NCBI GenBank assembly: GCA_934590135.1
Contig: CAKTOT010000010.1
Location: 1 to 37,154 of the forward strand
Source of the DNA: an uncultured Muribaculaceae bacterium
GTDB lineage: Bacteria > Bacteroidota > Bacteroidia > Bacteroidales > Muribaculaceae
Length of the DNA stretch: 37,154 nt
Reading direction: 5' to 3'
Shown: positions 25,349-33,219 of the stretch, piece by piece
How positions within the stretch are numbered: position 1 is the stretch's first letter
How the letters are laid out: each line of letters starts with the position of its first letter
The notes under the pieces: model-generated
What the model saw: the letters and a program-made list of their open reading frames with translations, nothing else
Database searches by the model: none
What the model was told of the DNA's origin: nothing
Made by a program: the position numbers and the translations under genes

Positions 25349-25987
25349 TTATTTTTCGTTTTGCGTGGGTGCTGGCTTCCCGGCGGGTTGTACCGAGTTG
25401 GCCGGGTTTTCGGCGGCTTTAGCGGCTGCTGCGGCTTTGGCCTTAGCAGCAGCGGCAGCTTTGGCTTTGGCGGCTTCGAGCATCTTGGCCTTGTATTCGG
25501 CTATCTGCTCGGGCGTGGGCACGGGCTGTTCTTTTTCGGGCAGATAGTTGAGCGTCTTGACCAGTTTGCTGCGGGTGAACACGGCTTGTTCGAAGTCGTT
25601 GGTGAATTCGATGGCGTGTGTGGGGCAGTTGGTGACGCAGAGCTGGCAGAAGGTGCAGCTTCCCAGGTCATAGGTGTATTTGTCCAGGACTTTTTTCTTG
25701 CCGGTGGGTGTAAGGGCGGGTATGTCCTTGGTTGTGATGGATATTGTGCCGTTAGGACATACGCGTTCGCACGTACCGCAGGCTATGCATTTGTGGTTGC
25801 CTTCGTCGTCGTACACAAATTGGAGCATGGCGCGAAAGCGTTCGGCGGGATGGTGCGTCTCGCGGTTTTCGGGATAACGTTCTGTAATCTTAGGCGTGAC
25901 GAATTCTTTGCCGGTTACGGTCATGCCTTTTACGAGGCTTGCCACTCCGGTGCCTAATGATGTGAAGTATTCTTTTATACTACCCAT
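25349..25987 (-). CDS. nuoI: NADH-quinone oxidoreductase-like subunit I with Ala/Lys-rich tail
   Basis: A 212-aa ferredoxin-like subunit holding the N6a and N6b [4Fe-4S] clusters. Cys67/70/73/77 (CIACGTCERVCP) and Cys111/114/117/121 (CTFCQLCVTNCP) are intact. With NuoB it passes electrons to the quinone site. After about residue 155 comes a tail of Ala and Lys in AK-repeat form (166-192), then a Pro/Asn/Gln-rich end; this makes it longer than most NuoI. It is the first gene after the inserted ATP synthase block, 56 bp below atpG. Confidence 0.94.
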   Translation of the reverse strand: MGSIKEYFTSLGTGVASLVKGMTVTGKEFVTPKITERYPENRETHHPAERFRAMLQFVYDDEGNHKCIACGTCERVCPNGTISITTKDIPALTPTGKKKVLDKYTYDLGSCTFCQLCVTNCPTHAIEFTNDFEQAVFTRSKLVKTLNYLPEKEQPVPTPEQIAEYKAKMLEAAKAKAAAAAKAKAAAAAKAAENPANSVQPAGKPAPTQNEK

Positions 25988-26043
25988 TGATCGGTCGGTT
26001 GATGTTTGGTTTGTATTGTTGTTTTGCGTTATGATGTTGTGCG

Positions 26044-26937
26044 TCAGTCGCGTACCTGGCCTCCTACGATGTCGAGGAGTTCGGTGGTGATGGATTGTTG
26101 ACGCAGTTTGTTGTATTCCAGTTGCAGTTGCTCGAGGAGTTTCTTGGCGTTGTCGTTGGCGCTTTGCATTGCCATGATGCGTGCGGCTTGTTCGGAGGCT
26201 CGGTTTTCGGTAAATACTTGTTGCATGGTTGCCATCAGGAACATAGGCAGCGCACTGTCAAAGATGCCGGCGGCGTCCGGTTCGAATAGGTAGGGACGGG
26301 AAGCGTTGGCAGTGGTTGCTTGGCTGCCGCGCAGGCTGCTTTCGAGTACGGGCAGGTATTGTGTGGCGGTGAAGCGCTGTCGTCCGGCGGTCTTGAAGGA
26401 CATGTAGGCTATGTCTATGCGGTCGGTAAGGCCGGAGGCAAAGTCTTGCTGAAGGTTGCGAGCAAAGGCTACGACTTCGGCTCCGTTGGTCTTGGATGTG
26501 ATGTCTCCGGGGGCAGGTGTTATGGTGACTCCATCGAGGTCTATGGCGTTGCAGGCTTTGACCATTTTGCGACCTATGGGAACTATGGTAATGGATGCCG
26601 AGTTGTCCAGGTTGTTGCGCAGTTTGGCGATATAATTTGCCAATTGTTTGACAATATTGGCGTTGTAGGCTCCGCATAGGCCGTCGTCACTACCCCAGAC
26701 GATGACTGTGGCGTGTCGGACGTTGCGTGCGGCCACAAGTGGCGAGGCGAAAGTTGCGTCCGAGCTCAATAGGTTGGCGATGATGTCGTTGATAAGGCTG
26801 CGGAAGGGCACGAGGCGGCGCAATGCGCCTTCGGCTTTGTGCATCTTGGCTGAGGATATCATCTTCATGGCTCCGGTGATTTTCTCGGAGGAGGCTACGG
26901 AGCCTATGCGTCCTTTGAGTTCGCGTAGTGTTGCCAT
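26044..26937 (-). CDS. atpG: ATP synthase gamma subunit
   Basis: A 297-aa central-stalk subunit of F1. The N-terminal helix MATLRELKGRIGSVASSEKITGAMKMISSAKM and the C-terminal helix ending NKLRQQSITTELLDIVGG form the rotating coiled coil; VVWGSDDGLCGAYN is the core motif. It is the last atp gene of the block, placed after atpA. Between it and nuoI no promoter or terminator is seen. Confidence 0.95.
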   Translation of the reverse strand: MATLRELKGRIGSVASSEKITGAMKMISSAKMHKAEGALRRLVPFRSLINDIIANLLSSDATFASPLVAARNVRHATVIVWGSDDGLCGAYNANIVKQLANYIAKLRNNLDNSASITIVPIGRKMVKACNAIDLDGVTITPAPGDITSKTNGAEVVAFARNLQQDFASGLTDRIDIAYMSFKTAGRQRFTATQYLPVLESSLRGSQATTANASRPYLFEPDAAGIFDSALPMFLMATMQQVFTENRASEQAARIMAMQSANDNAKKLLEQLQLEYNKLRQQSITTELLDIVGGQVRD

Positions 26938-26994
26938 TGTTTTTTACTGTCGTTCTGTCGTTGGTTGGGGTAGGCTGGGTGTGGTGTCTGTTGC

Positions 26995-28566
26995 TTAGGC
27001 AAATCGAGCGGCCACGTTGGTGGCTACTTCGGTGAGCTTGGTTGTGACGTCATTGCCGATGCGTCCTGCGGCTATCTCGTTGAGTGCTTCGGGGTACTGG
27101 GCGTGTAGCTGTTGGATGTATTGTTTTTCGAAGTCAGCTACGCGATCCAGAGGCACTTTTTCGAGCAGGCCGTTGACGCCGCAGTAGATAACGGCTACTT
27201 GGTCTTCGACGGCACAGGGCTGGTATTGAGGCTGGATAAGCAGTCGTTCGTTTTTGCGGCCTTTGTCGATGACTCGAGCGGTCACGGCATCGATATCGCC
27301 ACCGAATTTGGTGAAGGATTCGAGCTCGCGGAATTGTGCTTGGTCGATTTTGAGTGTACCGGCGACTTTTTTCATACTCTTGATTTGGGCGTTGCCGCCT
27401 ACGCGTGATACGGAGATGCCGACATTGATGGCGGGGCGTATACCGCGGTTGAAGAGTGCTGTTTCGAGGAATATTTGTCCGTCGGTGATGGATATGACGT
27501 TGGTGGGAATGTATGCCGATACGTCACCGGCTTGCGTTTCGATGATGGGCAGTGCGGTGAGCGAGCCTCCGCCTTTGACGATGGGTTTAAGTGCTGCGGG
27601 GAGGTCGTTCATTTTCTCGGCTACGGCTTGGTTGTCGATAATCTTGGCGGCGCGTTCCAGCAGACGTGAGTGTAGGTAGAAGATGTCGCCGGGGTATGCT
27701 TCGCGGCCGGAGGGACGTTTGAGGATAAGCGAGATTTCGCGGTATGCCACGGCTTGCTTGGAGAGGTCGTCGTATACGATGAGGGCGTCGCGTCCGGTGT
27801 CGCGGATGTATTCGCCGATGGCTACGCCGGCAAAGGGCGAGTAGTATCGCATGGAGGCCGAGTCGCTGGCTGTTGCGGCAACTACGACGGTGTAGTCCAG
27901 TGCTCCGTTGCGGCGGAGTGTGTCCACGGTGGCTGCTATGGAGGATGCTTTTTGGCCGATGGCTACGTATATGCAGTATACGGGTTTGCCGGCTTCGAAG
28001 TTTTTGCGCTGGTTGATGATGGTGTCTATGGCAATTGCTGTTTTGCCTATCTGTCGGTCGCCGATGATGAGCTCGCGTTGTCCTCGGCCTATGGGCACCA
28101 TCGCATCCACGGCTTTGATGCCGGTTTGCAGGGGCTGGTTTACGGGCTGGCGATATATTACGCCGGGGGCTTTGCGTTCCAGGGGCATTTCGATGAGTTC
28201 GCCGGCTATGGGGCCACGGCCGTCTATGGGTTCGCCCAAGACGTTGATGACGCGTCCGAAGAGCCCTTCGCCGACGGCGATGGAGGCGATACGTCCGGTA
28301 CGGCGGACGTTCATGCCTTCGGTAACGGCGTTGACGTTGTTCATCAAGATGACGCCGACGTTGGATTCCTCGAGGTTGAGGGCGACGCCTTTGACGCCGT
28401 TTTCAAATTCGACGAGTTCGTTGGCACGGACGTTGTCCAGTCCGTAGACGTGTGCCACGCCGTCGCCTACATCGAGCACTTTGCCGACTTCTTCGAAGGC
28501 GACGTGCGAATTGACGTTTTCAAGCTCTTGCTTGAGTACTTCGGATATTTCGCTGGGGTTTATCAT
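26995..28566 (-). CDS. atpA: ATP synthase alpha subunit
   Basis: A 523-aa, non-catalytic nucleotide-binding subunit of F1. The P-loop is GDRQIGKT at 169-176, where most bacterial alpha subunits have Thr instead of Ile173. The arginine finger is in ISVSRVGGNAQIKSMK. The N-terminal EISEVLKQELEN segment docks the delta subunit. The length is normal and the reading frame intact. Confidence 0.96.
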   Translation of the reverse strand: MINPSEISEVLKQELENVNSHVAFEEVGKVLDVGDGVAHVYGLDNVRANELVEFENGVKGVALNLEESNVGVILMNNVNAVTEGMNVRRTGRIASIAVGEGLFGRVINVLGEPIDGRGPIAGELIEMPLERKAPGVIYRQPVNQPLQTGIKAVDAMVPIGRGQRELIIGDRQIGKTAIAIDTIINQRKNFEAGKPVYCIYVAIGQKASSIAATVDTLRRNGALDYTVVVAATASDSASMRYYSPFAGVAIGEYIRDTGRDALIVYDDLSKQAVAYREISLILKRPSGREAYPGDIFYLHSRLLERAAKIIDNQAVAEKMNDLPAALKPIVKGGGSLTALPIIETQAGDVSAYIPTNVISITDGQIFLETALFNRGIRPAINVGISVSRVGGNAQIKSMKKVAGTLKIDQAQFRELESFTKFGGDIDAVTARVIDKGRKNERLLIQPQYQPCAVEDQVAVIYCGVNGLLEKVPLDRVADFEKQYIQQLHAQYPEALNEIAAGRIGNDVTTKLTEVATNVAARFA

Positions 28567-28621
28567 TGTCGTGGGTGGATGTGTCTTGTTAGGGTGTTGT
28601 TGCTGGTATTGAGCCGTGCCG

Positions 28622-29173
28622 TCATTGTATCAGGCGCTGGCGCAGTTGTTGGAATTCGTTGCGTACCGATGCGTCGAGGCGTTGCGAGTCTATGGTGACT
28701 GTGAAGCCGCCTATGAGAGCTGGGTCGGTGCTGTATGTATATTGTGCAGTGCCGCCTTGGAGATGTTTTTCGACCATGGCTTGTATGCGGTTGCGGTCGT
28801 TGTCTGCCAGTGTAGCTGCGGAGGTGATGTGCACTTTGTAGATGTTGTGTTCGCGGCGGTATATGGCCAGATATGCGAGCGCTGTTTCGCGCATAATTTC
28901 CATACGGCGGTGTCGTCCGAGGAGTTTGACAAAGTCGTCGAAAGCTTCAGCGGCTTTGTCCAGGCTTTTGGTGTCTGCGGCCGTAGCCAGTATCGTGGCT
29001 TTGCGGTCGTTGTCGACAAAGGGGTTGGCGATTGTCGCTTGCAGCGAGGCGTTGGCGTCATAGGCTTCGGCGAGGGTGCCCATGGCGGTGTACATCTGTG
29101 CGGCGGCATCGCGTTCTACGGCGTATTTGTAGAGCGCTTTGGCGTAGCGGCGTGGCAGTAGTCCTTGGTCCAT
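28622..29173 (-). CDS. atpH: ATP synthase delta subunit
   Basis: A 183-aa peripheral-stalk subunit (OSCP-type). The N-terminal helical domain contains LLPRRYAKALYKYAVE (family: a.rYA.ALfe.A). The C-terminal part ends DPALIGGFTVTIDSQRLDASVRNEFQQLRQRL, the delta signature. It links F1 alpha to the b subunits. Gaps of 69 bp to atpF and 55 bp to atpA contain no promoter match. Confidence 0.93.
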   Translation of the reverse strand: MDQGLLPRRYAKALYKYAVERDAAAQMYTAMGTLAEAYDANASLQATIANPFVDNDRKATILATAADTKSLDKAAEAFDDFVKLLGRHRRMEIMRETALAYLAIYRREHNIYKVHITSAATLADNDRNRIQAMVEKHLQGGTAQYTYSTDPALIGGFTVTIDSQRLDASVRNEFQQLRQRLIQ

Positions 29174-29242
29174 TGTCGTATATCGGTTGGTTGTGGTGTA
29201 TGGCTCGCGTGGGGTGTGTGGCGGATGCGCGTGGTTTATTTA

Positions 29243-29740
29243 TCAGTTTTTATTCTCGATTTGGTCGAGGTATGTATTGACAAGCCGTGATTGTGCCGCT
29301 TGGTCTGCCATGCTTTCTTTGACGACTTTTCCGGCGATTTCGAGGGCGATTTCGCTGACTTGGTTGCGCAGTTGTTTCTGGGCTTCTTTCTGCTGTTGCT
29401 CTATGGAGAGTTTGGCTGCGTCCATCACTTTTTGTGCTTCTTTGGCGGCGGCGGCGCGAGCTTCTTCGATGAGTTTGGTCTTCATCTTGTCGGCATCGCG
29501 GAGCATCTGGGCTTGTTGTGTGCGTGCCTGAGCGATGTATTTGTCGGCTTCGGCGCGAGCGTTGTCCAATTGCTCTTTGGCGTTTTGGGCATATTCCACA
29601 CCCTTGTTGATGAGGTCGGCGCGTTCGTCAACGCTTTTCAGTATCGTGGGCCATGCTAATTTCCAAAGGATTAGGAAAAGTACGGCAAATCCGACGAACA
29701 TCCAAAAGACGAGGCCGAAGTCTGGGGTAAATAGTTCCAT
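29243..29740 (-). CDS. atpF: ATP synthase b subunit
   Basis: A 165-aa peripheral-stalk subunit. One N-terminal membrane helix (FGLVFWMFVGFAVLFLILWKLAW) is followed by a long charged coiled coil rich in Ala, Glu, Lys and Gln. Only one b gene is present, so the stalk is probably a b2 homodimer. It follows atpE after a 152-bp gap holding a large hairpin. Confidence 0.93.
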   Translation of the reverse strand: MELFTPDFGLVFWMFVGFAVLFLILWKLAWPTILKSVDERADLINKGVEYAQNAKEQLDNARAEADKYIAQARTQQAQMLRDADKMKTKLIEEARAAAAKEAQKVMDAAKLSIEQQQKEAQKQLRNQVSEIALEIAGKVVKESMADQAAQSRLVNTYLDQIENKN

Positions 29741-29800
29741 AACGGTAATTTAGGCGTGGTGTTGTAGTCGAATGTTGTTTTTGTGGTTTGTGATGCTACG

Positions 29801-29880
29801 CCGCGGGTGTGTGGTGTCACTTTCGGGGGCGCCGGCACGGCTGTGGTGCCGGCGCTTCCGTGTGACTGTGCCTTGTGCGG
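29801..29880 (-). promoter_or_regulatory. Large intercistronic hairpin between atpE and atpF
   Basis: A 10-bp perfect core stem: GCGCCGGCAC at 29829-29838 with GTGCCGGCGC at 29846-29855 and a 7-nt loop. Outer pairings can extend it: GTCAC 29816-29820 with GTGAC 29862-29866, and CCGC 29801-29804 with GCGG 29877-29880. It begins 13 bp after the atpE stop. No U run follows, so it looks more like an mRNA stabiliser or partial attenuator than a full terminator. Confidence 0.6.
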
Positions 29881-29892
29881 CGTGGATGATGC

Positions 29893-30132
29893 TTAGACGA
29901 ACAATGCAAGTACGCAGACGATGACGGCGAAGAGTGCTACACCTTCGACAAGGGCTGCGATGACGATCATGTTCGAGCGGATGTCGCCGGCAGATTCGGG
30001 CTGACGGGCGATGGCTTCCATAGCTGCGGCGCCGATTTTGCCGATGCCGATACCTGCGCCGATGGCGGCGATTGCTGCTCCGATGCTTGCTCCGAGTCCT
30101 ACGAGGGCTTCTGCTGCTAATATTCCAAACAT
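29893..30132 (-). CDS. atpE: ATP synthase c subunit
   Basis: A 79-aa hairpin of two membrane helices that forms the rotor ring. The Gly-rich first helix GAAIAAIGAGIGIGKIGAAA, the polar loop ARQPE and the ion-binding Glu63 in AALVEGVALFAV are clear. The residues that make Na+ sites in Ilyobacter-type rings (Gln in helix 1, Ser/Thr after the Glu) are absent: Ile and Gly sit there. This favours H+ coupling. It is flanked by an A-rich leader and a downstream hairpin. Confidence 0.94.
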   Translation of the reverse strand: MFGILAAEALVGLGASIGAAIAAIGAGIGIGKIGAAAMEAIARQPESAGDIRSNMIVIAALVEGVALFAVIVCVLALFV

Positions 30133-30199
30133 AGTTTTGTGTTTTTTTGAAGTGGTTATTGTATTTTTTGTTATTTCTTGTAAGTGTCTTTTGTGCCGA
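30133..30199 (-). promoter_or_regulatory. A-rich translation leader of atpE
   Basis: The 67-bp gap between atpB and atpE is strongly A-rich on the coding strand, with several A runs and very little G. No TAnnTTTG is present. Bacteroidetes often lack Shine-Dalgarno pairing, and A-rich leaders raise translation; the c ring needs many copies per enzyme. The enhancer role is inference. Confidence 0.5.
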
Positions 30200-31327
30200 T
30201 TAGTTTCGGGCGACTGTTGCGGGTGTCACTGTGGCCGTGTCGTCTGACTTATGCGCGTGCGCTTCTTCGTGCGGACGTTCTTGGGCCAGTGATATAAATA
30301 TGGTGGAGAGCATGGTGAAAACGTATGCCTGGATGAAACTTACCAGGACGTCTATCAGTAGCATGAATACGGAGAATGCTACCGATACCACGGTTGTTGC
30401 TCCGCCGGCTATGGGGTTGACTGCCGAGAAGATGAATATCAGCAGTGTCAATACCAGTACTATCATGTGTCCGCCCATCATATTGGCAAATAGACGCACT
30501 GTCAATGCGGCGGGCTTGGTGAACATACCGAAGATTTCGATCAGCGGCATGATGGGCAGCGGGAATTTGAGCCACAGCGGCACATCGGGCCAGAATATTT
30601 CTTTCCAGTAATGTTTTGTGCCGAAGATGTTGGTCACCAAGAATGTGAGTGTGGCCAATACCATTGTTACGGCGATATTGCCGGTGAGGTTGGCTCCGCC
30701 TGGGAAGATCACCATAAGGCCCAGCAGGTTCATCAGGAATATGAAGAAGAATACTGTGAGCAGATATGGTGCGAATTTGGCGGCGCGGTCTTTGAGGGTG
30801 CTTTTGATGACGCTGTCGTATATGAATACGACAAGTGCTTCGATTGCTCCGAGACCGCGGCGTGGTGCCTTATTGGGGTTGCGGCGATACCACGAGCGTA
30901 GCCATAGCATCAATCCGACTGTCAAGATGATTGTCAGGATGAGGGCCATGACGTTTTTGGTGACGGAGATGTCGAGTGGTTTGATTTCTTTTCCATCGAC
31001 GATTTGCACGACTTTGCCTTTATTGGGGCTGTCTTTGCCGGCAATGCGGAATAGTGCTTCGCCGTCTTGGTATGTCGCGCCGTTGGCAACACGAGACGAT
31101 GAGAATATGTGCCATCCGTCTGTTCCTTGCACGATTACGGGCAGTGGTATGCGATGGTGGTGGTTGAAGGGTACTTCCCACCCGTAGCCGTCGCCGAGGT
31201 GCTCAAAGATGATTTCCTTGGGGTTGAGCGCTTCGCTGTCGTGGCTGCCTTCTTGGGCTGCTGCGGCGTTGAGTGCTCCGGCGAAGACCATCGTGAGTAT
31301 CGTCAGTATTTTGGTGAGCAGTTTCAT
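30200..31327 (-). CDS. atpB: ATP synthase a subunit with periplasmic N-terminal extension
   Basis: A 375-aa Fo stator subunit, longer than the ~270 aa usual in proteobacteria. It opens with a signal-peptide-like helix ending near NAAAAQ. About 100 residues follow that would lie outside the membrane, containing GWEVPFNHHHRIPLPVI and DGWHIFSSSR. The standard helices come next, including the essential Arg278 in AALTVRLFANMMGGH. Such extensions are typical of Bacteroidetes AtpB. The C-terminal tail is His-rich. Confidence 0.94.
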   Translation of the reverse strand: MKLLTKILTILTMVFAGALNAAAAQEGSHDSEALNPKEIIFEHLGDGYGWEVPFNHHHRIPLPVIVQGTDGWHIFSSSRVANGATYQDGEALFRIAGKDSPNKGKVVQIVDGKEIKPLDISVTKNVMALILTIILTVGLMLWLRSWYRRNPNKAPRRGLGAIEALVVFIYDSVIKSTLKDRAAKFAPYLLTVFFFIFLMNLLGLMVIFPGGANLTGNIAVTMVLATLTFLVTNIFGTKHYWKEIFWPDVPLWLKFPLPIMPLIEIFGMFTKPAALTVRLFANMMGGHMIVLVLTLLIFIFSAVNPIAGGATTVVSVAFSVFMLLIDVLVSFIQAYVFTMLSTIFISLAQERPHEEAHAHKSDDTATVTPATVARN

Positions 31328-31387
31328 GTGCGTGCTTGGTGTGGGGTCTTGTTGTTGAAAAACGTGATGTGGGTCGTGCCTATGGTG

Positions 31388-31624
31388 TCAATATATGCAA
31401 ACGCTGATGATGTTGTTGTCTACATCGGCGATGCCTCCGGAGACGGTGTATGTGGTCTCTTGTCCGGCGGCATTGCGAAAGACGATGTCACCGGCGATGA
31501 GTGTCGACACCAGTGCAGCGTGGTTGTGGAGCACGGTGAAGCGGCCTTTGGCTCCGGGGAGCGTGACCATAGTGACTTCGCCTTCGAAGAGTATTTCTGT
31601 GGTGGATATTATCTTCAGTGTCAT
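31388..31624 (-). CDS. atpC: ATP synthase epsilon subunit, short form
   Basis: A 78-aa protein that covers only the N-terminal beta-sandwich (LPGAKGRFTVLHNHAALVSTL). The C-terminal two-helix domain, which inhibits ATP hydrolysis in E. coli and Bacillus, is absent. Short epsilon subunits are usual in Bacteroidetes and some other phyla. It starts 44 bp after atpD. The 60 bp that follow before atpB hold no extra gene. Confidence 0.9.
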   Translation of the reverse strand: MTLKIISTTEILFEGEVTMVTLPGAKGRFTVLHNHAALVSTLIAGDIVFRNAAGQETTYTVSGGIADVDNNIISVCIY

Positions 31625-31668
31625 TGTCTTTATGTGTCGGTAGGACGTTATGCGTTGTCTTTATATAC

Positions 31669-33171
31669 TTATTTGACTTCGGCAAGGAGGCGTTTTCCTT
31701 TTTCAATGGCTTCGTCGATGGTGCCGACGTTGAGGAATGCTTGCTCGGGGTATTGATCCATTTCGCCGGCGAGTATCATCTTGAAGCCGCGGATGGTTTC
31801 GCTCAGAGGAACCATTACGCCGGGCAGGCCGGTGAATTGTTCGGCTACGTGGAAGGGTTGTGACAGGAAGCGCTGTGCGCGACGTGCACGTGCCACCACG
31901 AGTTTGTCTTCGTCGGAGAGTTCGTCGACGCCGAGGATGGCGATGATGTCTTGTAGCTCGTTGTATTTCTGCAGGAGTTGCTTGACGGCTTGTGCGGTAT
32001 TGTAGTGTTCTTCGCCTATGACGTTGGGGTCAAGGATGCGTGAGGTGGATTCCAGCGGGTCTACTGCCGGGTATATACCAAGCTCGGCAATCTTGCGTGA
32101 AAGCACTGTGGTGGCGTCCAGGAACGAGAATGTTGTCGCAGGTGCGGGGTCGGTAAGGTCGTCGGCGGGGACGTATATGGCTTGTACCGAGGTGATGGAG
32201 CCGTTTTTGGTGGAGGTGATACGTTCTTGCAGCATACCCATCTCGGATGCCAGTGTGGGCTGGTAGCCTACGGCCGAAGGCATACGTCCGAGTAGTGCGG
32301 ATACTTCCGAACCGGCTTGCGTGAAGCGGAAGATGTTGTCTATAAATAGTAGTACGTCTTTGCCTCCTTCTGCTTGGTCACGGAATTGTTCGGCTACTGT
32401 AAGACCCGATAGGGCTACGCGCAGACGTGCGCCCGGCGGCTCGTTCATCTGGCCGAACACGAGTGTGGCTTGCGAGTCTTTGAGGTGCTCGGTGTCTACG
32501 TCGTTGAGATTCCATTGGCCTTTTTCGAGGCCTTCTTTGAATTTGTCTCCGTAGCGCATTACGCCGGACTCGATCATTTCGCGCAGTAGGTCGTTGCCTT
32601 CGCGGGTACGTTCGCCTACGCCGGTAAATACCGAGAATCCGTCGTGTCCTTTGGCAATGTTGTTTATCAGCTCCATGATAAGCACTGTCTTGCCTACGCC
32701 GGCGCCGCCGAATAGGCCGATTTTGCCGCCTTTGCTGTAGGGCTCGAGTAGGTCAATGACTTTGATGCCGGTGGAGAGTATTTCCGTTCCGATTGTGAGG
32801 TCTTCGAATTCGGGTGCGGGCTGGTGTATGGGGCGCAGTTTGGAGCGGTCGAGGGCGGGGAGGTTGTCAATGGCATCGCCTATTACGTTGAGCAGGCGGC
32901 CTTTGATTTGGTCTCCGGTGGGCACTGCTATGGGTTGTCCGAGGTCTTCGACTTTGACGCCTCGTTGCAGGCCGTCGGTGCTTTCCATAGCGACGCAGCG
33001 TACGGTGTCTTCGCCGATGTGCTGTTCGACTTCGAGGATGAGTCGGCTGCCGTCTTCACGTGTGATTGCCAGTGCGTTGTATATGGCGGGGATGGTTACG
33101 CCTTCGCCTTCGAAGACAACGTCGACGACGGGACCGATTACTTGGGATATTTTACCGTATTGTTGGCTCAT
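31669..33171 (-). CDS. atpD: ATP synthase beta subunit
   Basis: A 500-aa catalytic subunit of F1. The P-loop GGAGVGKT is at 155-162 and the catalytic Glu at GER 186-188. DVLLFIDNIFRFTQAGSEVSALLGRMPSAVGYQPTL contains Walker B and the DELSDEE-type lever appears as DELSDED. It is the first gene of the atp block and starts 48 bp after the nuoH stop, with no -7 promoter match in that gap. Confidence 0.97.
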   Translation of the reverse strand: MSQQYGKISQVIGPVVDVVFEGEGVTIPAIYNALAITREDGSRLILEVEQHIGEDTVRCVAMESTDGLQRGVKVEDLGQPIAVPTGDQIKGRLLNVIGDAIDNLPALDRSKLRPIHQPAPEFEDLTIGTEILSTGIKVIDLLEPYSKGGKIGLFGGAGVGKTVLIMELINNIAKGHDGFSVFTGVGERTREGNDLLREMIESGVMRYGDKFKEGLEKGQWNLNDVDTEHLKDSQATLVFGQMNEPPGARLRVALSGLTVAEQFRDQAEGGKDVLLFIDNIFRFTQAGSEVSALLGRMPSAVGYQPTLASEMGMLQERITSTKNGSITSVQAIYVPADDLTDPAPATTFSFLDATTVLSRKIAELGIYPAVDPLESTSRILDPNVIGEEHYNTAQAVKQLLQKYNELQDIIAILGVDELSDEDKLVVARARRAQRFLSQPFHVAEQFTGLPGVMVPLSETIRGFKMILAGEMDQYPEQAFLNVGTIDEAIEKGKRLLAEVK

Positions 33172-33219
33172 AACCTTTGGAGGTGTTGTATATTGTTGTT
33201 GTGGCGGTATATAGACGGA

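Noticed and set aside
27754..28698. Open frame of 314 codons on the plus strand opposite atpA
   Set aside because: It lies wholly antisense to the well-conserved atpA and the atpH start, and its composition (Gly/Val/Asp/Tyr-rich) is what the reverse of GC-rich coding DNA gives. No family resemblance.
31328..31387. Possible small atpI/atpZ-like gene between atpC and atpB
   Set aside because: Only 60 bp, without an open frame of useful size.
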